A stretch of DNA of 64,000 nucleotides, from positions 25,968 to 89,967 of the forward strand of contig JAHJAA010000030.1 of NCBI GenBank assembly GCA_018814305.1. Reading direction: 5' to 3'. The notes under the pieces were generated by a model. It was not told the DNA's origin. It saw nothing but the letters and a program-made list of their open reading frames with translations, and did not search any database. Every line of letters starts with the position of its first letter. Position 1 is the first letter of the stretch. The position numbers and the translations under genes are program-made. The stretch is from Pseudomonadota bacterium. GTDB taxonomy: Bacteria > Desulfobacterota > Desulfobulbia > Desulfobulbales > JAGXFP01. This document shows positions 47,924 through 56,352 of the stretch, piece after piece.

Positions 47924-49827
47924 AAATCGACAAACCGATCAAAAACATACAGCACACCATCACCAGGCTTAACAAGCTTGATGAACACGAGCTTTTTCTT
48001 CTGAAAAAGCGCCTTGATTTAACAATAATCTGCATCATCGTTGTCATCTTTATCCTGGTCCTGCGACTTTGGTTTCTCCAAGTTTACCTGGGGCTGGATT
48101 ACGAAGAGCAGTCCAGAGAAAACCGAATACAGAAGCTGCGTATTGTCGCTCCCCGCGGTACTATCCTGGACCGGAACGGCACGATTATCGTGGCCAATCG
48201 CCCGAGTTTCAATGTGGTCTGGACCAGGGAAACCACCGCAAACCGGGAAGAAGTATTTAAAAAACTCGCTTCAATCCTTGGGATTGAGGTGTCTTTTTTG
48301 CTGGACCGGATCCGCGACGCCTCCGGCACTCCCCACTACCAGCCTCTTCGCCTGAAGGAAGACATCGGCTGGGACAAGGTCGTACTTATTGAAAATAACA
48401 CCTTGAATCTTCCGGGCATCAGAATCGAAGTGCTTCCAGCCAGAACATACCCCTTCGGCAATATGGCATCCCACCTCATAGGATATCTCAGTGAAATCAA
48501 CAAACAAGAGCTCCAGGCTCAAAATGATAATGACTATGAGGGCGGCGATAAGATCGGCAAGCTCGGGGTGGAAAAACTCTTCGAACACCAACTCAGGGGA
48601 GAAATGGGCCAGGCTATTCTTGAGGTCGACGTCCGTGGTTTCGAAAAAAAGAGGATTGACGTCGAGCCCCCCCTCCCAGGGAACGACATATACCTGACCA
48701 TTGATGCCGCACTCCAAAAAAGGGCCGAATCGGCCATGGCAGACCAGACAGGTGCGGTGGTTGTACAAGAGGTCAATACCGGCAAAATCCTGGCCCTGAC
48801 CAGCACTCCACCCATGCCCCTTAATAAATTTGTCGGCGGGATCTCCACAGACGACTGGAATGAGCTGCTCAACAATCCACTGCACCCCCTGACCAACAAA
48901 TCCATCCAAGGACAATATCCCCCGGCCTCGACCTATAAAATCGTCACTGCCCTGGCTGGACTCCAGGAAGGGGTGATTACCCAGGATACAACCTTTTATT
49001 GTTCCGGGTCCCTGCCGTTTGGAAATCGCACTTACCATTGCTGGAAAAAATCCGGTCATGGCGCCATCAACCTGCATAAAGCTTTGGCTGAATCCTGCGA
49101 CGTCTACTTTTATCAGTTGAGCCAAAAACTGGACGTGGACACCCTTGCCAAATATGCCGGATTCCTCGGTTTAGGGAGCAAAACCGGAATTAAGCTGGAC
49201 AATGAAAAAAGCGGGCTTATCCCAACTGCCGAATGGAAGGTCCGTACCTACAAAGAACGATGGCAGGATGGAGAGACCCTGTCAATTTCCATTGGCCAGG
49301 GCTTCAATCTGGCCACTCCCCTCCAAGTCAATCAGATGACATCAGCCTTGGCCAATGGGGGCAAAGTATACCTCCCCATTTTTCTGAAAAAAATTACTGA
49401 TCCTGAAGGCAAGACTATCGAATCATTCGCACCGGTTCTGGAACATGAATTTAATTTTGACCCAAAAAATCTGGATCTGGTCAGGAAAGGCCTGGTCGCT
49501 GCAGTAAACGGCCCCCATGGGACCGGAGCCAAGGCCCGACTCCAGTCGATAACCGTGGCCGGGAAGACCGGCACGGCCCAGGTTGTGCACCGATCCCAAC
49601 ACCTGGATATGAAAGAGGCAGATATCCCCTACCAATACCGTGACCATGCTTGGTTTACCTGTTACGCTCCAGCTGAAAAACCGGAAATCGCCGTCACGGT
49701 TCTGGTGGAGCATGGCCGCCACGGTGGGTCAACGGCTGGGCCAGTGGCCCGAAAAATTCTCAAAGAGTATTTCAAAATTGTTGATAAAGACCAGAGTGGA
49801 GACGAAAGTCCCTACTCGGGGGATTAA
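47920..49827 (+). CDS. mrdA: Penicillin-binding protein 2 (elongation transpeptidase)
   Basis: The class B PBP that cross-links side-wall peptidoglycan with RodA. The 635-residue protein has an N-terminal signal anchor (LTIICIIVVIFILVLRLWFL), the pedestal region (IVAPRGTILDRNGTIIVANR), and a transpeptidase domain with the active-site serine in PPASTYKIVTALAG near residue 335, the SCD triad (AESCDVYFY) and KTGTAQV. The start at 47920 overlaps the mreD stop; longer in-frame readings lie inside mreD and are rejected. Confidence 0.97.
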   Translation: MKIDKPIKNIQHTITRLNKLDEHELFLLKKRLDLTIICIIVVIFILVLRLWFLQVYLGLDYEEQSRENRIQKLRIVAPRGTILDRNGTIIVANRPSFNVVWTRETTANREEVFKKLASILGIEVSFLLDRIRDASGTPHYQPLRLKEDIGWDKVVLIENNTLNLPGIRIEVLPARTYPFGNMASHLIGYLSEINKQELQAQNDNDYEGGDKIGKLGVEKLFEHQLRGEMGQAILEVDVRGFEKKRIDVEPPLPGNDIYLTIDAALQKRAESAMADQTGAVVVQEVNTGKILALTSTPPMPLNKFVGGISTDDWNELLNNPLHPLTNKSIQGQYPPASTYKIVTALAGLQEGVITQDTTFYCSGSLPFGNRTYHCWKKSGHGAINLHKALAESCDVYFYQLSQKLDVDTLAKYAGFLGLGSKTGIKLDNEKSGLIPTAEWKVRTYKERWQDGETLSISIGQGFNLATPLQVNQMTSALANGGKVYLPIFLKKITDPEGKTIESFAPVLEHEFNFDPKNLDLVRKGLVAAVNGPHGTGAKARLQSITVAGKTGTAQVVHRSQHLDMKEADIPYQYRDHAWFTCYAPAEKPEIAVTVLVEHGRHGGSTAGPVARKILKEYFKIVDKDQSGDESPYSGD

Positions 49828-49978
49828 CACCCCTGGCCCGGATAAACTAGAAAATAAATTAAGGCCCTTGCCAATCACCTTAGCTGTAGCCCTAAGTTGT
49901 AAAATTAAATTGATTATTCAACGTCTTACCATGAAAAACATGAGAATTATTGCTAAGGCACTAAAGGACGCATAACCC

Positions 49979-51091
49979 ATGTTCAAATTCGATCGACGCC
50001 TGCTCCTCAACTTCAACTGGGGAATCCTTATCACCGTCATCCTGCTTGCCATCATGGGCATGATGAATCTATACAGCGCCACCTACTCGCCGACAGGACC
50101 CTCCTCTTTTTTTATCAACCAGGGAAAATACTTTCTTCTGGGCTTCGCACTGATCCTTTTCGTTGTCAGTGTTGATTACCGGTTTCTGATCAGTCTCAAT
50201 TATCCAATTTATTTTCTTATTCTAATTTTGCTCTGTATCGCCCTCTTTTTCGGCGGTAAAGTTGCCAATACCCAACGCTGGATTAATCTTGGTTTTGTCA
50301 GACTGCAACCTTCTGAGCTGACCAAACTTGCCCTGGTGATCAATCTGGCCAGTTATTATTTCAGGAAGGACACTGGCAAGGGCTTTACCCTGAAAGAACT
50401 TATCATCCCCATGCTGCTTACCGGAATCCCCTTTCTGCTGATTCTCAAACAGCCCGATCTCGGCACGGCCATGATGCTCACTATTATCTTCATTTCCATG
50501 ACCCTCTTGGTCAAGGTAAAATGGACAACTGTTCTGCTGCTGACCTCAGCTGGCATTGCCATGATTCCGACCGGCTGGTTCTTCATCCTAAAAGACTATC
50601 AGAAACAAAGGATTCGAACCCTCTTCGATCCGGAAGGAGACCCCCTGGGTACTGGGTATCACATTATTCAATCCAAAATCGCCATCGGCAGTGGCATGAT
50701 CTTTGGCAAGGGATATCTCAAAGGAACCCAAGGTCATTTAAATTTTCTCCCCGAACGCCATACTGATTTCGCTTTTTCAATCTGGGCCGAAGAATGGGGT
50801 TTCATCGGCTCGATCGGTTTTTTAGCCTGTTATTTTTTTCTGATCCTGATGGCCTTAAAAATCGCCGGAACAGCCCGTGATAAATTCGGGGTCCTCCTGG
50901 CCTACGGTATTGCCGCACTTCTATTTTGGCAGGCAGTAATCAACCTGGGCATGATCCTTGGCCTGTTGCCGGTGGTTGGCATGCCCTTACCATTCTTCAG
51001 CTATGGCGGGTCCTCTCTGATCACCTCGATGGTCAGTGTTGGTCTCCTCTTAAATATTGGGATGCGGCGTTTTCTGGTCGGCGGCCAATAA
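49979..51091 (+). CDS. rodA: Rod-shape peptidoglycan glycosyltransferase RodA (SEDS family)
   Basis: The SEDS polymerase paired with PBP2, 370 residues and ten membrane helices. Conserved parts are LGFVRLQPSELTKLALV, LKQPDLGTAMMLTII, the catalytic-aspartate loop FLPERHTDFAFSIWAEEWGF and the C-terminal GMPLPFFSYGGSSLITSMVS. It lies 151 bases after mrdA. A bidirectional terminator follows. Confidence 0.97.
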   Translation: MFKFDRRLLLNFNWGILITVILLAIMGMMNLYSATYSPTGPSSFFINQGKYFLLGFALILFVVSVDYRFLISLNYPIYFLILILLCIALFFGGKVANTQRWINLGFVRLQPSELTKLALVINLASYYFRKDTGKGFTLKELIIPMLLTGIPFLLILKQPDLGTAMMLTIIFISMTLLVKVKWTTVLLLTSAGIAMIPTGWFFILKDYQKQRIRTLFDPEGDPLGTGYHIIQSKIAIGSGMIFGKGYLKGTQGHLNFLPERHTDFAFSIWAEEWGFIGSIGFLACYFFLILMALKIAGTARDKFGVLLAYGIAALLFWQAVINLGMILGLLPVVGMPLPFFSYGGSSLITSMVSVGLLLNIGMRRFLVGGQ

Positions 51092-51150
51092 TTCGCATGG
51101 ATCGTCATTGATCTATGTACAACTTCATCCCTCAGAGTTCTTCCGACCCA

Positions 51151-51181
51151 AAAAAAAGGACCGGGAAACCCCGGTCCTTTT
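51151..51181. terminator. Bidirectional intrinsic terminator after rodA
   Basis: An eight-pair perfect stem GGACCGGG/CCCGGTCC with a four-base loop is flanked by an A-run on the left and TTTT on the right, so it can stop transcription of the mre operon from the left and of the GGGtGRT gene from the right. Confidence 0.85.
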
Positions 51182-51244
51182 GCATATCTTCATCGCTGGT
51201 ATGGATCGTCCTACCATACCGGGTCATATTAAAGTGCGCCCATT

Positions 51245-52237
51245 CTACGCCATGCCCTGTTCCACGGCCACAGCCACAGCCACGGTGGCCCCAACCATGG
51301 GATTATTACCCATTCCGATAAGTCCCATCATCTCAACATGAGCCGGCACCGAAGAACTACCAGCGAACTGGGCATCCGAGTGCATCCGCCCCATGGTGTC
51401 GGTCATCCCGTAAGAGGCCGGTCCTGCGCCCATATTGTCCGGATGCAGCGTCCGACCGGTCCCGCCACCGGAGGCCACGGAAAAGAACTTCTTCCCCATG
51501 GCCAGGCGCTCCTTCTTGTAGGTCCCGACCACCGGATGCTGAAAGCGGGTTGGATTGGTGGAGTTACCGGTAATGGAGACATCTACTCCCTCCAGGTGAT
51601 TGATTGCCACCCCTTCACGAACATCGTCGGCTCCATAGCAACGGACCTTGGCCCGCTCCCCTCCAGAATATGCCTTTTCGTGGACCACATGGAGTTCGCC
51701 AGTGACATAATCAAACTGGGTTTCCACATGGGTAAAACCATTGATCCTGGAAATTATCTGGGCCGCATCCTTACCAAGACCGTTCAAAATCACCCGCAAC
51801 GGCTCCTTGCGAACCCGATTAGCCGAACGGGCAAGTCCAATGGCTCCCTCTGCTGCAGCAAAGGATTCATGCCCGGCCACAAAGGCAAAGCACTTAGTCT
51901 CCTCACGTAAGAGCATGGCCGCTAGATTCCCATGGCCTAAACCAACCTTACGCTCAGCGGCAACCGAACCGGGAATACAGAAGGCTTGGAGTCCCTCGCC
52001 GATGGCGACAGCAATTTCAGAGCCACTCTTCAGCCCCTTTTTAATGGCAATCGCAGCACCCATGGTATAAGCCCAACAGGCGTTCTCAAAACAGATCGGT
52101 TGAATTCCCTTAACCAAGGCGTAGACATCAACACCAATCCCATCACAGACATTCTTGGCTTCATTCAGATCTTTCATCCTGTATTTTTCAAGGACCGGGG
52201 TAATCTGACCGATCCGTCTCTCGTATCCTTCAAACAT
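51245..52237 (-). CDS. GGGtGRT protein (uncharacterised)
   Basis: A 330-residue soluble protein carrying the glycine-rich motif that names the family, SVASGGGTGRTLHPDNMG, at about residue 255. Other glycine-rich stretches are AAIAIKKGLKSGSEIAVAIG and the C-terminal MGNNPMVGATVAVAVAVEQG. There is no signal peptide or membrane segment. To my knowledge the family has no assigned function but is regularly paired with the NifU-like gene found here 20 bases upstream, which points to iron-sulfur or redox chemistry. The gene ends at the bidirectional terminator shared with rodA. Confidence 0.85.
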   Translation of the reverse strand: MFEGYERRIGQITPVLEKYRMKDLNEAKNVCDGIGVDVYALVKGIQPICFENACWAYTMGAAIAIKKGLKSGSEIAVAIGEGLQAFCIPGSVAAERKVGLGHGNLAAMLLREETKCFAFVAGHESFAAAEGAIGLARSANRVRKEPLRVILNGLGKDAAQIISRINGFTHVETQFDYVTGELHVVHEKAYSGGERAKVRCYGADDVREGVAINHLEGVDVSITGNSTNPTRFQHPVVGTYKKERLAMGKKFFSVASGGGTGRTLHPDNMGAGPASYGMTDTMGRMHSDAQFAGSSSVPAHVEMMGLIGMGNNPMVGATVAVAVAVEQGMA

Positions 52238-52257
52238 CGTTTTCTCGCCTCCAAAAC

Positions 52258-52950
52258 TTAATGACAGCGGGGATCAATAGTTCTCACCGCTTCTTTAAAC
52301 CGACCATAGGACCCGGATGCCTTGCTCAAGGCTTCGCCAGGCTCAACTCCCTTCTTGATGGCATCCATCATCAGCCCGAGATTCACAAAACTATAGCCGA
52401 TAATTTCATCGTTCTGGTCCAGGGCCAATTCGGTGACGTATCCTTCGGCCATTTCCATCCATCGCGGCCCTTTCACCTCAGTACCGAACATGGTCCCGCA
52501 AACACTGCGCAATCCCTTACCCAAATCTTCGAGCCCGGCACCAATGGGGAGCCCACCTTCAGAAAATGCGGTCTGGCTCCGACCGTAGACAAACTGCAGG
52601 AATATTTTTTTCATGGCATCATTGATGGCATCACAGACCAGATCGGTGTTCAAGGCTTCAAGCAAGGTTTTACTTGGCAAAATCTCCGAAGCCATCGCGG
52701 CTGAATGAGTCATCCCGGTACAACCAATAGTCTCAATCAACGCCTCCCTGATTATTCCCTCTTTGACGTTCAAGGTTAATTTGCAGGCACCCTGATGAGG
52801 AGCACAAGTCCCCACCCCATGACTGAATCCGCTGACATCCTTGATCTCTTTCGACTGAACCCATTTCCCTTCTTGGGGAATGGGGGCCGGACCGTGATTG
52901 ACTCCACGGGCCACCCGGCACATTTCGTTGACTTCAGGTGAACAAATCAT
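52258..52950 (-). CDS. NifU/IscU-like iron-sulfur scaffold-type protein, partner of GGGtGRT protein
   Basis: A 230-residue protein with an IscU-like core (EALIETIGCTGMTHSAAMAS) and extra conserved cysteines (MICSPEVNEMCRVA, GTCAPHQGACKLTL, DLVCDA, RSVCGTM, DPRCH), more than in housekeeping IscU. The C-terminal half (from about residue 110) has no familiar fold. GGAG fixes the ATG at 52950; a GTG four codons upstream overlaps that site. It is the first gene of a two-gene operon with the GGGtGRT protein. The name follows the usual database label; activity as a scaffold is inferred. Confidence 0.8.
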   Translation of the reverse strand: MICSPEVNEMCRVARGVNHGPAPIPQEGKWVQSKEIKDVSGFSHGVGTCAPHQGACKLTLNVKEGIIREALIETIGCTGMTHSAAMASEILPSKTLLEALNTDLVCDAINDAMKKIFLQFVYGRSQTAFSEGGLPIGAGLEDLGKGLRSVCGTMFGTEVKGPRWMEMAEGYVTELALDQNDEIIGYSFVNLGLMMDAIKKGVEPGEALSKASGSYGRFKEAVRTIDPRCH

Positions 52951-53140
52951 TGTTAACTCCACATTCCATTAATAAATTAACCAGCCAAAACTGTTTAAAC
53001 CCTCTTTTCAACTGATACTTCTCTGTAAATGTTTAAAACAAGTTGGCCTGAAAATGCAACTTCCCTGAGACAAACCAAGAAAAAAGTCTTCAAAAAAAGT
53101 TTTACAGGAGACCCGAAGCCTGAATCGTACCAAAAGAGAT

Positions 53141-53181
53141 GGGGGCTTCACCATATAACAAGAAGAGGAGGTGAAGCCCCC
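53141..53181. repeat. Inverted repeat with 12-base arms
   Basis: GGGGGCTTCACC (53141-53152) and GGTGAAGCCCCC (53170-53181) are perfect complements around a 17-base loop. A GGGG/CCCC-rich stretch follows immediately. There is no T-run, so it is not a standard terminator. Confidence 0.8.
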
Positions 53182-53287
53182 AGAGAGGAGGTCAGGGGTG
53201 GGGAAAGCCCCCTGTTAAGGATTAGGAATTGCTTCCTGAAAAAGAATTTAACCGGATTTCAAATTCATGTCTGTCAGCGAAATGCTG

Positions 53288-53320
53288 ATTTTGTTGTAGG
53301 ACAATGTCCTACAACAAAAT
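53288..53320. repeat. 33-base perfect palindrome
   Basis: Two 16-base arms (53288-53303 and 53305-53320) are perfect reverse complements around one central A; the core reads GTAGGACA-A-TGTCCTAC. It lies 100 bases beyond the end of the response regulator gene. A symmetric protein-binding site or mobile-element end is more likely than a terminator. Confidence 0.9.
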
Positions 53321-53420
53321 CCAGGAAAAGTGACAAACTTAGGATCGTGTCATCTTCAGTCAGCGATGTTGCGACAAAACAATAAGATAGTTTTGGTCAA
53401 GGGTATCAACAGGATGACTC

Positions 53421-54074
53421 TCAATCAAGGAGCCGATGAATCGAGGCATACCGGAACACATCTGCATGGGTATCAAATTTCATCTTTTCCATGATTCTCG
53501 TCCGGTAAGTACTGATGGTCTTGGGACTCAAGGCAAGTTCGCGGGCTATATCAGTGACCTTGTCACCACGAGCCAGTTTTTTCATCACCTGAAATTCCCG
53601 ATCGGAAAGCAATTGATGACGCGCCTCGACACTTTTACTATCCAACATTTTCGACATGATCCCTGAAAGGATGTCGTTGATATACATATTGCCAGAAGCC
53701 ACGGTAAAGATAGCTTCGATGATTTCATCCCCGGAACACTCCTTGGAGAGATACCCCATGGCCCCTGAGCGAATAACGCGGATGGCATATTGATCATCAT
53801 TATGCATGGTCAGAACAAGAACCGCAAGATCCGGGCGGATTCTTTTGAGCTCCTTCAAGAGTTCCAGTCCATCCATGCCGGGCATCGAAAGATCAAGAAG
53901 TACCACATCACAGCAATTACTATTTTGGCTGAGCCAATTCAAGGCCTTGCGCCCGTCATCCGCCTCACCGCATACCGCTAAGCCAGGAGTATCGTCAATT
54001 ATTCCCCTCAGTCCCTGCCGAACAACGCCATGGTCATCGGTAATATAAATCCTGACATCCTTTGCCTCACCCAT
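53421..54074 (-). CDS. NarL/FixJ-family two-component response regulator (orphan)
   Basis: A 217-residue transcription regulator: an N-terminal receiver with the acidic pair in YITDDHGVVRQGL, phospho-acceptor aspartate in VVLLDLSMPGMDGLELL, T/K switch residues (VLTMHNDDQ, GYLSKE), and a C-terminal LuxR-type helix-turn-helix (LSDREFQVMKKLARGDKVTD, then LALSPKTISTYRTRIMEKMK). No histidine kinase gene is adjacent, so its signal is unknown. No partner target genes are evident; it is separated by long spacers on both sides. Confidence 0.93.
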   Translation of the reverse strand: MGEAKDVRIYITDDHGVVRQGLRGIIDDTPGLAVCGEADDGRKALNWLSQNSNCCDVVLLDLSMPGMDGLELLKELKRIRPDLAVLVLTMHNDDQYAIRVIRSGAMGYLSKECSGDEIIEAIFTVASGNMYINDILSGIMSKMLDSKSVEARHQLLSDREFQVMKKLARGDKVTDIARELALSPKTISTYRTRIMEKMKFDTHADVFRYASIHRLLD

Positions 54075-54682
54075 TCGTTAGTCGTCCCCATTTATGTCAC
54101 TTAAGGTTTCCTTTGCGGGAAAACCTTATTTGACGACCCTCATAAAAGCACAACCCCGAAAACAATCGAACACTCAATTACCACACGTAATAATACGAGC
54201 CAAAAAAAAATGCTAAAAATTCAGGTCCAACTGAATAAACCACACAAAACGCTTCGGGATATCGTTTCAATTCCGGGATACCCTCTTCGCATATCGGAAT
54301 TGATTCATGCTCAATAATTTACTACAAGCCAAAAATAATTTCTTTAAAAAACTGGCGCTACTTCCGATCAGTCAATCTCCCTCTTTCCGAATCATTTCTT
54401 TTACCCTTGGGGTCAAGATGAACTCTGCTAAAAATTCTATGGATGTAGCTTCTTAAGAATGGCCAACTATTGGGCTTATATCTAACCGATCTCACATTTT
54501 TCTGACATTATTCAATTTTCAGGGATTTTTTTTTAAAAACTAGGAGACTATCGGACTTAGAGAATCGTAACGAAAGTTCGACAGGCTCCTAGATCAAAGA
54601 GAATTTTGCCACTACAAGAAACAGGCTTAAAGAGTACAAATATCCACACAAACCAGCAGCAGAGTTCGTTGCTCCGATTCCG
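54075..54682. other. Long intergenic region upstream of the response regulator
   Basis: About 600 AT-rich bases. It holds an imperfect inverted repeat TCAATTCCG...CGGAATTGA (54267-54303) and the element-like inverted repeat at 54540-54592. It should contain the promoter of the response regulator gene, but I see no convincing boxes. No coding sequence is supported. Confidence 0.6.
54540..54592. repeat. Short imperfect inverted-repeat element, possible transposon-end relic
   Basis: CTAGGAGACTATCGGACTT at one end mirrors AAGTTCGACAGGCTCCTAG at the other with three mismatches, over 53 bases in total. The GAGCCTGTCGAAC-like ends resemble insertion-sequence termini, but no transposase remains. Confidence 0.55.
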
Positions 54683-55669
54683 TCAAGCCAACCACCCCTT
54701 CTTACGGCACGCCTCGATCACCAGTTCCCGCAGGGCCACAATAAAGCCCTCCTGCAGATTCAGTGATTCAACCCGCTCAAGGCGAATACCGAGATCATGG
54801 GCCTGGTCCCGGTAAAGCATATCCACCTCATATAAGGTTTCAACATGATCGGAGACAAAACTAATGGGTACGACCAAGGCGTTTTTGCACCCTTCACGTG
54901 ACAACTGGGCCAACAGCTCCGGAGTAGAAGGCCCTTGCCATTCAACAGGCCCACTCCGACTCTGAAAACAGAGCCGCCCGACCAGGCCGGTGCGGTCCTC
55001 AATGGCCTTGATCGTTCGCTGCAAATGGTCCAGATAGGGATCTCCCTCTTCGATAAACTTGACTGGCAAGCTGTGGGCACTATAAACCAGTTCGACTTTG
55101 GTGCCATTGAATTTACCCAACCCAGAACGGATACTGGCAGCCAGACACTCGATATAATCCGGCTGATCGGGCCAGGACGCCACCATGGCCAGCTCCGGTG
55201 GAGAGGGCAGTTCCCGGGCCGCCTCGCGGAGTGCCTCAAGTGAGGAGCCGGTAGTGGCTACGGAGTAATGGGGATAGAGAGTCAGGGCAACAATCCGCTG
55301 AATACCCTCATCGTCCATGGCAGCCAAGGTTTGTTTTGAGGATGGTGACCAATATCGCATGGCAACACCCACCCTGAATCGGCCGTGACTGGCCAAAAGC
55401 TCCTCCAGGGCAGCCCCTTGACCGACAGTAATCCGAGCCAAAGGAGAACCGCCACCGATCAATCGATACGATTCCCGGCTGCTCGGAGCCCGCTTCCGAG
55501 CAATCCTCCGGGCGATAAATTTCTGCATAAACCAGGGCCCCAACCGGATAATCTTCCGATCGGAAAACAGATTATACAGGAACGGCTCCACGTCTTCCAA
55601 TCGTTCCGGCCCACCCAGATTGAGAAGGACAACCCCGATTTTATCTTGATCGTCATGCTCGAAAACCAT
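54683..55669 (-). CDS. hemH: Ferrochelatase (HemH/CpfC)
   Basis: Inserts ferrous iron into a porphyrin. The 328-residue protein has the family motifs VVLLNLGGPERLEDVEPFL, the metal-site histidine in YSAHSLPVKFIEEGDPY and the segment CFQSRSGPVEWQGPSTPELL. GAGGGAG fixes the ATG at 55669; a GTG eight codons upstream overlaps that site. Whether it acts on protoporphyrin IX or coproporphyrin III cannot be decided by eye. It is the last gene of a cluster with ahbD and hemE. Confidence 0.94.
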   Translation of the reverse strand: MVFEHDDQDKIGVVLLNLGGPERLEDVEPFLYNLFSDRKIIRLGPWFMQKFIARRIARKRAPSSRESYRLIGGGSPLARITVGQGAALEELLASHGRFRVGVAMRYWSPSSKQTLAAMDDEGIQRIVALTLYPHYSVATTGSSLEALREAARELPSPPELAMVASWPDQPDYIECLAASIRSGLGKFNGTKVELVYSAHSLPVKFIEEGDPYLDHLQRTIKAIEDRTGLVGRLCFQSRSGPVEWQGPSTPELLAQLSREGCKNALVVPISFVSDHVETLYEVDMLYRDQAHDLGIRLERVESLNLQEGFIVALRELVIEACRKKGWLA

Positions 55670-55746
55670 AAACTCCCTCTTGACTGAGGTCACCTCGACC
55701 GTTCAATTGCCCACCCCATGACGCTACAGTCAGCATCGTATCTCTG

Positions 55747-56352
55747 TTAATCAGCGGATGTCATACAGGTCGTCGACTCGCCGGCAGAAAGGTACTTACA
55801 ATTTGACGGATCCGGATCGACCAAGACAGCCAGTTCCGCGGGGGAAAACTCGATAAACCTAAATATTTCGTCCTCAAGGGATTGCCAACGTCGACAATGA
55901 CGTTCAATAGCGGCCCGCCGAGCCGGATCGTTTCGGCCATACCTCTCGATGATGTAGACCCTTCGTTGATCAAGGGAAACCACCCGATCGTGCGTTACCC
56001 TCTTGTCGGCATAAAACACCAGTTCATTTTCGGTTATCCTGGGCAAAACAAAATTCCGGAGTCGGACATGATCGCCGACGATTGCGGCAATCTCCGGCAT
56101 CCCGTGCTCCCGGCAGATCCGTTCTCCCTCCAGGGCATGGTCAAGATCATTATCCAGGCAGGCGGTTTTGCCGATATCATGCAATAAAGCAGAAGCAACT
56201 ATCAAGTCGGGGGCAAGCTGCAATCCCGCCCGATTGACCTGCTCGGCCAACAGGGCCGCCACCCGGGCCACGATTATTGAGTGGTCCCGAATATTTTCAA
56301 GCATCCCGTACCGGCTCATCAGCCGAAAACATTCGGGAACGGAAGGAATCAT
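55747..56352 (-). CDS. HD-domain phosphohydrolase in the heme operon
   Basis: A 201-residue protein with an HD metal-dependent hydrolase fold: first histidine in ENIRDHSIIVARVAALLAE, the HD pair in ASALLHDIGKTAC near residue 59, and further histidines in REHGMPEIAAIVGDHVRLR. The C-terminal third has no recognised domain. It overlaps the hemE stop by four bases (ATGA) and precedes hemH, so it is part of the heme operon. Substrate unknown; stand-alone HD proteins often act on nucleotides. Confidence 0.85.
   Translation of the reverse strand: MIPSVPECFRLMSRYGMLENIRDHSIIVARVAALLAEQVNRAGLQLAPDLIVASALLHDIGKTACLDNDLDHALEGERICREHGMPEIAAIVGDHVRLRNFVLPRITENELVFYADKRVTHDRVVSLDQRRVYIIERYGRNDPARRAAIERHCRRWQSLEDEIFRFIEFSPAELAVLVDPDPSNCKYLSAGESTTCMTSAD

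Larger units (their letters stand above)
52963..53420. other. Intergenic region rich in inverted repeats
   Basis: About 460 bases between the NifU-like gene and the response regulator. It contains two strong inverted repeats (listed separately) and purine-rich stretches. A 118-codon open frame at 53029-53385 has no ribosome-binding site and an unlikely composition; it is not called. Confidence 0.6.

Noticed and set aside
53029..53385. 118-codon frame between the NifU-like gene and the response regulator
   Set aside because: It reads straight through both strong inverted repeats, has an odd Arg/Lys/Ser-rich composition and no ribosome-binding site.
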